Origin: Tetranychus cinnabarinus
Taxonomy: Eukaryota; Arthropoda; Arachnida; Trombidiformes; Tetranychidae
Reading direction: 5' to 3'
DNA: 64,000 nt
NCBI GenBank assembly: GCA_022266195.1
Contig: WHVY01000001.1
Span: 15,872,001 to 15,936,000, forward strand
Made by a program: the position numbers and the translations under genes. Within the stretch, counting starts at the first letter, position 1, and each line of letters opens with the position of its first letter. Positions 1 through 9,608 of this stretch are shown piece after piece. Below the pieces are notes generated by a model, which saw only the letters and a list, made by a program, of their open reading frames with translations, was not told where the DNA came from and did not search any database.

Positions 1-264
1 CTACCATCAACATTCATCTCTGCTGTCAAAATCATCACCATCACCTGATGAAAATTGTGAATGTGGTAGTGATACATGTTCTAGTGATATTTGTGTAAAC
101 AACTGAAGAAATTTACCTTCAACAGCATCATCAACTGAAGTGTTATTCAAAGTCACTTTTGGAAAATGAAAAAATGAATTGCAATTCTAAAACCACATGT
201 TTAGAGAATTATTTTTGACCTTTCATTATAGTATTTAGAGCGCTGAACAATATGTGATAGGTCA

Positions 265-573
265 GAGGTGGTCCTCATAGGCAAAAAATGAAACGCCACG
301 ACATTGAAGATTCATTAACATTATGAAAAAGTGACTTGTAGATGACACATCTAAAACCACATGTTTAGAGATTTATTTTTGACTTTACTAGGTGAGAGGT
401 GGTCCTCATAGGGTTTTTAAGAAACGCTACGGCTTTATATATTCATTTGCAGCATGCAAAACTTTCAAAGTAAAATAACTCAAAAAGCCACAGGTCCAGA
501 GCAACATGCATAGCATCATTGGAATTCTCATGCAAAGTTCTATCTAAAAAAATATGTCTGAGGTGGTCCTCAT
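265..573. repeat. Degenerate tandem repeat, three copies of a 14-mer core
   Basis: The exact 14-mer gaggtggtcctcat occurs at 265-278, 396-409 and 560-573. Copies one and two are each preceded by a shared block containing aaaccacatgtttagag (from about 186 and 350). The spacing between cores is 131 and 164 bases, so this is a diverged tandem array of roughly 130-165 bp units. The core is partly palindromic (gagg...cctc). No coding frame runs through it. Confidence 0.65.
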
Positions 574-1098
574 CGGGTCCCAAGGGATTTGCTGAATAAC
601 TCCCCAGGGGATATGAACTTTGCCCTGATACAAGCTGAAAGAGGAGGATCCTCTTCCAACCCGTATATCACACCGCATTTTTAGGGGTAAAGGATAGAAA
701 GAAAAAGAGTGAAAATAAGGGAAAACTTATTTTTGTTTTATTGCCTTCTAACTAAAGGTTAAGATGTAAAACTGTCAAATGCTTTTCGCGTTGGAAATAA
801 AAGTTTTTGAAAAGATGATTTACAACTTGACTTTTTAGTTTTTGCGGAAGATGGTGCTGATGAAGAAGGCGAAAAAGTGGTGAATATTAAGAGAGATAAA
901 GATGGGAAAGCAAGAAAATGGAGAAGGCAAAGATGGACAAGGGAAAGAGGATAAAAAAGGCGAAGAAGGTAGAAGATGAAAGGAAAAGAAGAGAAAGAAA
1001 AGACAGACGAAGATAAAGAAAACTTGAAAACAATTTTTGTTCATATTGCACTTTAATTATCATTATTATCATTATTATCATTACAAATGATCGTAGAA

Positions 1099-1159
1099 AA
1101 CTACGTCTATGTAATCGTCGGCGCTTGGTGGCTCGATCAATATTGTCATAGACGTAGTT
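1099..1159. repeat. Short perfect inverted repeat (13-bp stem)
   Basis: aactacgtctatg at 1099-1111 is the exact reverse complement of catagacgtagtt at 1147-1159, with a 35-nt spacer. It lies inside a short open frame (1087-1269) that I do not regard as a gene. Confidence 0.6.
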
Positions 1160-2133
1160 CGAGTTTCGAAATAGATAATGAGATTGGAGAAGAGTCTAAC
1201 ACTTCTCCTTCCTCCTTCTCTATAACAAAATCCGAGGTAACAGGGGCAGTATCAACTTTGACATTATAGTTAACATTATCATCACCATTTCCATCAAAAT
1301 TTTCAGCATTAATGCCAGGACCTTCTTTATTATTATCTCGGTAACCATCCGGATCATCATAATTTCCATAATGAAGTCTTTTGGTGGCTATACGCAGCTA
1401 TCGTTTAGTTACTTTTGAAAGTACTTTACGATTGATGTTTACAGCCACCATGAGGTCCCTGACAAAGTGGCTTTCAACATAATAATATAAAACCTTATCT
1501 GTAGGCTTTGTAGCCACTTCTTTGGGGAAACTTTCAACACTCATAGCGGGGGCGGTTCGCTTGCTGGCGGGGAGTCATTGGTCGGTGGCGGTGGTGGATA
1601 TTTCCTCGGTAGGAAAACCCATACCACAGCCCGCCCTGATTGACGTAGTGGTACCCATGAGAAGGGTTGGTAGGCTGTGGTAAATGAATTTGGCAAGATT
1701 ATTGGAACTGGACGGGAAATAAGGGTCGGGGACAACTGCAGTGACGTGATTAGGGCCATGTTTAAACAAATAAAGAAAAATTTAAAGTGATTCTACCTGA
1801 ACCCTCTTCACATTGACATGTCTTTTTTCACAGTTAGGTGTGGTTTCCCCCCAACCCCCATCCTCTCACTGTCCAAGAACCTAAAAGTTTCTAAGTCAGA
1901 AAAAATGACCCGCGCATGCGCAAGTGCCATCTATGAAAAAGACAGTTAGAAAGGTAAAGTTGCATCATTTGTTTAAAAATTTTTAAGACTTTGACCCGCA
2001 GAACAATAAAACGAGCGAAATAAGTTTTCCTAGAGGCTCCTCCTCTTTCAGCCTGAATATCATACTTACTACTAACCTTAAAATTATCATCCGAATGGAC
2101 TGTGATTGCTGGTCTCCAACACACTTTCATCTT

Positions 2134-2503
2134 CAGTGAAAGTTCGTTGATGATTTTGAAAGGTATCACCAAAGAGTAAAGGAGAAGAGGTTTCTCTCAA
2201 TGCAATTTTGTGAAGCTTACAAAGTGGCTCTGGCGAGGGCGCTTTAAAGGTATTTTTAATAGATTAGATAAAAAAATTAGATTAAAATTAAATTGAAAGA
2301 GATTGAAAAAGTGACTGATTTGAGCGTCTCTCGTTGAGCACCGCTAACTAAACTTCTCATTGAATCCAATGGAGAGCTATCTCTTCTTCTTTACTCTTTG
2401 GGTATCACAATCAAATTGACCAAGATTATCAGTAATCTAAGGTTTTGTCTTCTCTAACACTCATTATTTTGTGATACCTTTCATAATCCTCAATGAAAGA
2501 CTG
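2134..2503. repeat. Imperfect split inverted repeat
   Basis: Bases 2134-2169 and 2471-2503 are imperfect reverse complements, sharing the core gtgatacctttca. A second, inner pair is 2167-2190 with 2381-2405, around the shared tttactctttgg. The two pairs are nested in the right order for one fold-back structure about 370 bp long. No coding role is evident. Confidence 0.5.
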
Positions 2504-3508
2504 TATTTTTGAATTGCAGTTGCTTTTAATGCCAAAGATACCGAAAACATGGTATAAATTTATTTTCTATGCTGTATAGTATTGAGTATAATACAGCAAA
2601 CGTGGTACTGACCCTGTTGGACTGGTAAATACATAAAGCACAAAATTTAAGAGCACATGGTAACAACATGGTACATGTATTTAAATGTATACCAAAGTGC
2701 TACCACCAAAATCCACCAAATTGTCTTGATTCTGGATGCTTAACTCATCTCAACTTCTATTACATCTGAGTAATCGGAATTTTTCTAGATAAATCTGGTT
2801 ACAAAAGATGTAGAGATAAACTTTGAGTTAAAGAAACTTGGATCCATTTGCTAATCGATATAATGGACCGGATTTATCATGAGAGGCAGAAATGGGTAAA
2901 AGTATCAGGAAAAAAAGGGAAAGAAATAAAGATGTAAAATGGATTGAATGAAGAGAAGTTCATCTATTTTGTTGATGTCAAGCTGAGTAGATTTATCTTT
3001 TGGTAAGGCATAAAGGGTTAAAGTGTGAAAGAAGAGTCGTAAATGTCGTCTCATCAATGCAAATTAATTTACTAGTCAAATAGCATCTCAATCTGCTTAC
3101 ATTTCCAGTACATTACAAGACTATTATCAGACATTAATCTCCCACTGAGGTGAACATTGAAACCACTTTACCAATTAGTTTACCAACTTTGCATCTACTT
3201 ATTTACCTTTCCAATGAAAAGAAACAAATTGAGCGAAAAAAATTGATAAACTTAGAGTTAAATTGAATCAAAATGCTAAAATAAACTAAACAAGTCCAAA
3301 CGTCGAAAAATCAATTTCATTTGAAAAATTTCGAACACTGAAAAGATGCAAAAAACAAAACTTAAACCAAATCTAACGAGTCCATTTTTACTTCATTTCA
3401 AGATTTCTTTAGAGAGGAAAAAACCTTTCTATTAATATTTAACAAATCAAGGTAGAGAAAGAAATAATAGAAATATAATCAAAATTAAATCTAAAGAAGA
3501 AGATAAAT

Positions 3509-4334
3509 ATGAGCTTAGTTCCAACCATCATGATCACTTTAAGGAGTATCGTTAAATTGACTTGCAAATCATTGAACCAAGGGTTAAATTGTAAGTAAAA
3601 GTGAAATTACCAAAATAAACAAACAATGAACGAGGAAAAGACAATTTTGTTCATTTCTTCTCGTCTAACTTTCATCCAACACTTATTTCATGTGCCTTAT
3701 AATTTGACTTTCTTAATTAATCTCCATTCTTAAATCTCTAGTTCAAAAATGTCAAGCTCATGTTGGATGGATCGGACTAGGTTTCATGGGTACTCCTATG
3801 GCTAACCATCTTATCAACAAGGGTAACTCTCTGGTTGTTTACGACATCAATTCAGCAGCTGTTGAGCAATTCAAGGCTAAAGGAGCTGTAGTTGCTTCTA
3901 GCCCAGCTGAAGTTGCTGAAAAATGTGATCGAGTGTTCACAATGGTTCCTGCTGATCCTTATGTGATCGAAGTTTTCTCAGGATCAAATGGATTACTCAC
4001 TAAAGCTAAGAAAGGAACCATCTTGATGGACTGTTCAACTGTTCACCCAAATACATCCAAAAAGCTACTACAATTGAGCAATGATGCTGGAGTTGATTTC
4101 TTAGATACTCCTGTTGCTGGTGCCGTTCCTGCTGCCAATGCTGGTACTCTAACCTTTATGTGTGATGGTAAAGCCGATTTAGTTAAAAAATTTGAATCCT
4201 TGTTACTCTGTATGGAACGTAGGGTGACCCATTGTGGTGTTCTCAATCCAGAATGGGTCAGCGTCACATATGGAATATGGATCTGTTTAGATTGCTTAGG
4301 AAAACACCGGGGACTCGGAGTTCATTTGAATTAA
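3509..4334 (+). CDS. HIBADH: Truncated 3-hydroxyisobutyrate dehydrogenase fused to ArfGAP domain (spliced, 224 aa)
   Basis: Exon 1 is 3509-3590. It starts at ATG and encodes 27 residues rich in S, T, K and hydrophobic residues with no acidic residue, as in a mitochondrial presequence, and it ends at a GTAAGT donor in phase 1. Exon 2 begins at 3742 after a tctctag acceptor and keeps frame. It encodes the NAD-binding motif GWIGLGFMGTPMA, then CSTVHPNTSK and the substrate-binding stretch DTPVAGAVPAANAGTLTFM, all typical of 3-hydroxyisobutyrate dehydrogenase (valine catabolism, mitochondrial matrix). After VTHCG (about 4221-4238) the frame continues as NPEWVSVTYGIWICLDC and KHRGLGVHL, an ArfGAP1 zinc-finger domain. 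The frame ends at TAA 4332-4334. The C-terminal dehydrogenase domain with the catalytic lysine (GxxxxxKxxNN) is absent, and the first zinc cysteine of the ArfGAP finger is replaced by Val from the dehydrogenase. Family identities are firm. Whether a protein is made is unknown, and the ORF looks non-functional for both reactions. Confidence 0.75.
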
Positions 4335-4638
4335 TTTCTGGTGAGGTAAACAAACCATGGATAACCTTGAGTAAATGTTTTCCTTGTTCCGCAGTTTTGT
4401 TCGTTCAATCACTATGGACAAATGGAAGGATATTGAATTGGCTAAGATGAAAGCTGGTGGTAATAAAAAAGCAAAGGAGTTTCTTTCCAGTCAACCTGAT
4501 TGGAACCCTTCTATGCCACTGAGTGAAAGATATAACTCAAAAGCTGCTGCTCTGTATCGTGATAACCAACTTGCGCGTAATATGGATCGAATGATAAAAA
4601 GAACATTGATTCACTCTCAGTCTTATTTACTGAAATGA
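4236..4638 (+). pseudogene. ArfGAP1-like domain fragment, interrupted
   Basis: The ArfGAP homology starts in the fused exon at about 4236 and resumes at 4395 after a ccgcag acceptor with SFVRSITMDKWKDIELAKMK, then AGGN, YNSKAAALYRD, the conserved second half of the domain that activates GTP hydrolysis on Arf at the Golgi. The intron (donor GTAAAC at 4346, acceptor at 4394) is 49 nt. Using that donor keeps the expected codon phase and rebuilds the conserved serine. However, 15 extra bases (about 4329-4343) lie in frame just before it and contain TAA. Family resemblance ends at about 4563, and the frame runs 25 further residues to a stop at 4636-4638. The usual C-terminal half of ArfGAP1 (ALPS motifs) is missing. 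The retained intron shows origin by DNA-level duplication and not by reverse transcription. I judge it a broken copy. Confidence 0.7.
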
Positions 4639-4722
4639 CCTGATAGTCATTTAGGGAAAATGAATGGTAAAAAATTATCAAACCAGTAACACAAAGATAA
4701 CGATTAGGTGGCAGAAAGTATT

Positions 4723-4728
4723 AATAAA
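4723..4728 (+). promoter_or_regulatory. Candidate polyadenylation signal
   Basis: AATAAA lies 85 bases after the last stop of the ArfGAP fragment. The position is plausible, but such hexamers are common in AT-rich DNA, so this is only suggestive of a transcribed unit. Confidence 0.3.
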
Positions 4729-5316
4729 AATTAAATTCTTGTATTAGAGGTTATAACCAACTCGATTTATTCATTAGTCTACAATTCATGAGTTTTGTAA
4801 TTATCATTATCATCTTATACATTGTATCGTTGTAGTGACGTTATTTCTTAGCAAGCTCAGGAGCTATTAAACACGTTAAGCAAATTAGAAATGGCTATGT
4901 GAGTTTAAGGTTGTAGATTAAATCAATTTCAAGCTTCGATTGCATTTGTGTAGAACCAGAATTCATTTTCTCTTTCAGTTCTTCTTTTTTAAGCTTGCTT
5001 TTTCGTTAATAATTTAAATCTTTTAAATGTGGATTGTTCATAGAAAAAATAATTCAGCAATCAGTCATGATGATAGAGTCCACTTCCATTGATAAAGTCA
5101 ACCCGTGTTGATATGTTTCTCTGCTTACGATTAAAATGACTCGAACCAATTTACCAAAAACTTTATTCTTGTTTTCATCGCCGGATAGATTCAGGATTAC
5201 AGTTAATTATGAAACTTTTTCATTCTCGGTTGAATGTTTCTTGTTCAAAAACTAAATTTATCTTAATTTAACTTCTTTCAATCCAATATTTTATCGATAA
5301 ATTTACTGGGAGTAAA

Positions 5317-5846
5317 CTGCATAAAATATTAGTCAACATGAAATTGGCTTCATTCCATAGTTTATCGACTGGGAACAAAGTAAAGAAAGTTTGTCATTGA
5401 ACTGGCTGGCTGGTTGAGATGAGCATTGAAATTGCTAAAAATAATCAAGAGATAGTGTCTGACAATGAGGGAAAAAAGTCATTTGATTATCACAATTTGA
5501 ACTGGATAAAGAGTCGATATTGATCAGTAAACCATTACCAATATGGTTTAACCATGAGGTTGAGTTGACAATCTTCAAGATGCAACTTTGGTCATCATTT
5601 GATTCAGTCAAAGTGAGTGAAGGAAACAAATCTTTTAAATGCATTGCGATTGAAACAATCCTTTATAGCTTTCATTGACCATTTAAGTATAACAATTAGT
5701 CTTGAGGTTTATGCAGAAGCCCTTGACATTTACCAGTAGAGACAACTTTCAATATAGAATTCAAGTTCTTTTACCGATTCTTATTGTTCATACAACATGG
5801 TGGAGCTGAAATGAAGCCAATTTCATGTTGAACAATATTTATGTTG
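5317..5846. mobile_element. MITE-like element with inverted ends
   Basis: A perfect 21-bp inverted repeat pairs 5334-5354 with 5810-5830. Similarity continues outward with mismatches to about 5317 and 5846, giving ends of about 36 bp around a 530-bp unit. No transposase frame lies inside. The size and structure suit a non-autonomous DNA transposon. No clear target-site duplication was found, so an unrelated inverted repeat is possible. Confidence 0.45.
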
Positions 5847-7101
5847 ATTACCGATCTTACAGACTACAATACAGATTGTAAAGAAAAGATAGAATAAGAT
5901 AAACAATCATTTGGATGAAAGCTTGAAGGATGCAGGGAATTTAGCATTAGCTGTTTTTTTGAATCAATTTATCGTCCTTTACAGTCGAGAATAAGTTTGA
6001 ATTTTGGTTAATTTCAGGTCAAATTGGTTGCGGTCAAATATTTGGTATTCAAGCGGGAAATGATAAATGTTAAGCTCAATCAAAATTGAATATGGAATTT
6101 CTTGAAAAATGAATTTCGTTAAAACCAGAAAATGTGTTTTGTCAATTGCAATGAGATGAATGTTGACTTAATCTTTGATCACTAAACAAATAAAATATCA
6201 TTTCAAACCTTTGCTCAACATTTTCTCGTCTAACCTTTAATCGCTCTCTTGCCAGTTTCAATTTGATTCTTGATCATTTCTTGGCATTTTGTTTTCTGGT
6301 TAATATCATCATGACTCAAAAGTAGCCCAAAGTAAACACATTTAATGATCTTTGTTGTAAAAGTGTTTACAAACTGTAATCAACTGGAACTTGGTTCATC
6401 TTAACCTGGTAAGTAAAAATTGGCAAATGAACAAATTAAAGCTTCAATATTAAACTCACGTAATTTGACAAAATTCTGTAAATAAGAAAAGCCAAGGAAA
6501 AGGTTTGGGAGAAGCGAAAAGTCGAAACAAAAGGAAAATGCATAAGGAGACAAAAATGCTCAAGAGATGCTGTGACTTTTTTGCCTGAGTAAAATAATAA
6601 TAGTTGGTGGTTATTATCATGATTATGGTGATGATCATGTTCATCATAACAATGGTTGATGGTTAAAAGTAACCATCATCATTAGCATTATCATCACAAG
6701 TAGCTACAGTTTAGCAAAATTTTGATCATTTTAGTGCTGCTCAACTTCAACGTGATTCACTTTGTTTCAAATTGATAAAAAGACTCTAAAAAACATGAAA
6801 TTACCTCTGTGTTTTACCTCTTTTCATTCAATTATTTATCTTAGCATGCATTCATTTATCATCCACCAAAATGAAGAAAAATTGGACTTTGAGTCTGTTG
6901 CGCTGCTAATTTATGAGTCTGAAATATTTTCTGAGCAGAAGAGGGTAAATCTATTGAAAATATATTTGGCGTTTTTTTGTTTTTCTACCGTTTGTGGTCA
7001 TAGCTTACGAACGGTTGATACTACAGACTCAAGATTCAACCGATGAGCTTCCGCAGGTTGAAAAATCACTTGACTTGGACCATAAGCTTGCGCGGATTGA
7101 A

Positions 7102-7280
7102 GAACCATAAGTACGAACACACGAGGTCACTCCATTATTTGACCTCTAAATCACATTTGAAGGTCATTTTCTGAAAGTAAAACCTTTTTCAGATTGTTTG
7201 ATGTTTGTTACATGTTCCTTACTCATACCGATTAAACAATCAAACAAATGAATGAATTCGTGTGTTCGTACTTATGGTTC
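7102..7280. mobile_element. Small inverted-repeat element (perfect 23-bp arms)
   Basis: Bases 7102-7124 and 7258-7280 are exact reverse complements over 23 bases. Inside them a second short pair (ttgtttgat near 7195 and atcaaacaa near 7238) extends the fold. The 179-bp unit carries no coding frame. A short MITE or a fold-back locus fits. Confidence 0.45.
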
Positions 7281-9385
7281 AAGTCTATGGACTGTAGCAC
7301 CAACAAGTATCAACCATGCACTTGATTGTTTAAATGTGTTGATTTGTTTAATGCTCAAATATTTACTGAAAATGAAAAAGTATTTCTTGATTTGAATAAA
7401 ACTGAAACCTTTATCTCTCATAATAATAATAGTTTCCCTATGTAATTGATTCAAACAGATGCACAATGTTTGCGAAAAAAATAAAAGAAAAAAAGTTCAC
7501 GAAAAATGCTTACGAAATGAATGCTAAAAATTCATGACAATTTTTCATGATGCTCGAGCAAAATTGGAGAATTATTTTTGCTCTTTCTTTAACATTCTCG
7601 GTTCAATTTGAAAATAAATTCAATTGAAATCTATTTTCCATTTCATTTGATCCAATTTGGTGAACACAGATAAATAAAAAAGGTAACAAGAAGAAAAAGA
7701 TGAAAAAGATGAAGATGAAGAAGAAAATGAGGAAAGAAATAAAATGTTTGAAACAGACTCAGGGCAAGTTTCAATTCTCATCTAAATTGAAAGCTAAGGA
7801 GGTAACAATTTTCCTCTGAATTAACTTCACAATCAAGGCGAATCGCAAGAGAGAAGCAAGAGAGAGAGAGAAAAAAGCGAATCAAAAGATTGGACCATTT
7901 CATGATGATGAACATGATGATAAGAAAGTGATTCTTGAAAAACAATTTAATCTTGATTTTTCAATCTTTCGATACTTTCTTCCCGGCCTTTCCTTTTGCA
8001 TTACATCAATTTCGTACTTTCTCAATCTTTCACTTGATGATATTATCATTAAGTTGAAAAGGGCAAACAATATAAAAGGTTAAATGTTGAAGAAGAGTCT
8101 TTGGTTCGTCAAGTAACACAAAAAAGGGTGAAAAATTCAAGTAAACCACAAGAAAGAAAGAGAATGAATGACTTAAAAGAGATTGAAATTTGCATGAAAA
8201 TGAAAGGGCAAATTGTTTCCAATAAATAACCTAAAACTGGTTCATTTTTCTGCAAACAACATTTGACAAAATTTCAATTACACGTACATTTCAATGGAAG
8301 GTAAAAAATGTTGCAAAGTGTAAGCAATGAAAGAACTGCTTTTGATGTTGATTGAAATTTTTCAATTCAATTTGATACTTTTTTCTTTGATTTATTTTGC
8401 ATCTTGAATCAAACTTTTACTCTTTCTGTACATTTGAAGGCAAGTTTCGAGCTGAAAGTTTGTGTGTTAACTCTCCTCTTTGTGTCCGTATAACTAGACT
8501 ATTAACAATTGTAATTGTTACTCAATAAGGTTCAAGCGAATGTATTAGGTTGTTTCGGTCGCAAGTGAAGAGACTTTGATTGCTAATATTTCGACCTAAT
8601 ATGACTTTTACTATGAAATCTCTTGTAATGATAACTGAATCGTTAAGAGTTGATCTGCAATTCATGAAAAGAATTGATACAAAAAGAATAGACGAAAATG
8701 CTTCGAACAATAACATTTTAAATCGAAAGTAGCTTTTTTTAAAAATGACGAGAGTTCCAAAAAATCAAAGGTGTAGGAATACAATCAGCTATAAAAGACA
8801 AAATTGTTAATAATCTTGATCAATTTGTCGGTGATATGGTCCATAGTCTTAGGAGCGTCTGTTTTTTGAATTGTCGTTGCTTAGTAAAGCGAAGATTTTT
8901 TACCGAGTTCGCCATTCTCAGAAAAATTGAAATACTTATTTTAGAAATTCAAGAAATTTTATTTTTTCTGAAATTTTTCTAATGATTCAAAGCATCGCAT
9001 CACCACATCATTCAGTCCATCCTGTCTCAAGTTTCCTGGTAAACTTTCCTTCGGTAGATGGCAGTAAATGTGTAGTCGAGTTGCGTTGAAAACAAAAGTT
9101 ACAGTTGTATAGAGCTGAAGATGATAAAGTTGATGTTGAATAGTGAAGTTAGTCAGTTTAAGCAAACTGTTTCATCGAGTAACACTGTTATGGATTAAAT
9201 GTCGTAATGGCCAGTTTACTCATGAATAAACTGATTAGTTTCAATTAATTTGTGTGCATTTGTTTTCCGTTTCGTGTCTTCATTTTGTATTCATCTTTTC
9301 CTCACTTTTTTTGACAACTTTTTGTTGTGATTGAAAACAAAAAAAACTGTTGGTTGACTTTTAACCAACAATCAGTGTAAATAAG

Positions 9386-9608
9386 ATGAATCTATTAATT
9401 ACAAGTTGGATACTTTTAATACCAAACTGTTATGCCAATCAAATAAACTATAACCACCAACAATTGGATAAGTTTACCAATGAAAGTGGACTAAAAGTTG
9501 ACCAACAATCTCAACCGAATGGATTTAAAGTAGTCAACAAAAGATCCTATTCACTTTACGGATCAAACAATAAGCAAATCCAAAGTGAAAGACTCAAATT
9601 ACCATCAA
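9386..9608 (+). CDS. Dscam-like gene, first coding exon with signal peptide
   Basis: The frame opens at ATG 9386, just downstream of an in-frame stop. The first 17 or so residues (MNLLITSWILLIPNCYA) form a hydrophobic signal-peptide-like segment with a plausible cleavage after CYA. About 57 polar residues rich in N, Q, S and K follow. The exon ends at a strong GTAAGT donor (9609) in phase 1, the phase that every full Ig exon downstream requires. The next recognisable exon of the gene is 17 kb away and encodes Ig2, so the linkage is an inference from strand, phase and the secretory signal. No Ig1 homology lies in this exon. It could instead be the first exon of a different secreted protein. 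Confidence 0.5.

Larger units (their letters stand above)
1..3508. other. Intergenic region upstream of the chimeric gene
   Basis: No convincing exon is seen here. The stretch holds a degenerate tandem repeat (265-573), a purine-rich run (about 835-1030) that creates spurious reading frames, a 13-bp-stem hairpin (1099-1159), a GC-rich patch (about 1540-1760), and a split inverted repeat (2134-2503). From 2510 to 3508 it is AT-rich sequence with nothing recognisable. A minus-strand frame at 1891-2172 is open but matches no family I know and overlaps the inverted repeat. Confidence 0.6.
4729..9385. other. Intergenic region between the chimera and the Dscam-like gene
   Basis: No gene is supported. 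Two inverted-repeat structures (5317-5846 and 7102-7280) look like small non-autonomous DNA elements. The remainder is AT-rich with GA-rich runs (about 7680-7740, 7850-7880). The proximal promoter of the Dscam-like gene may lie in the last few hundred bases, but no clear TATA box or initiator can be defended. Confidence 0.55.

Noticed and set aside
853..875. ctgatga...gaaa pattern resembling a hammerhead ribozyme core
   Set aside because: The bases between cannot form stem II and no matching stems I or III are present.
835..1081. Two minus-strand frames rich in F, L, S and P
   Set aside because: They arise from a GA-rich purine tract read in reverse, and show no domain, no splice context and no protein-like composition.
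1575..1769. Minus-strand 64-codon frame (and an overlapping one) in the GC-rich patch
   Set aside because: No recognisable family and no splice sites. Kept only as a composition anomaly.
1891..2172. Minus-strand 93-codon frame
   Set aside because: It overlaps an inverted repeat, matches no family I know, and an equally open alternative frame exists. Not enough to call a gene.
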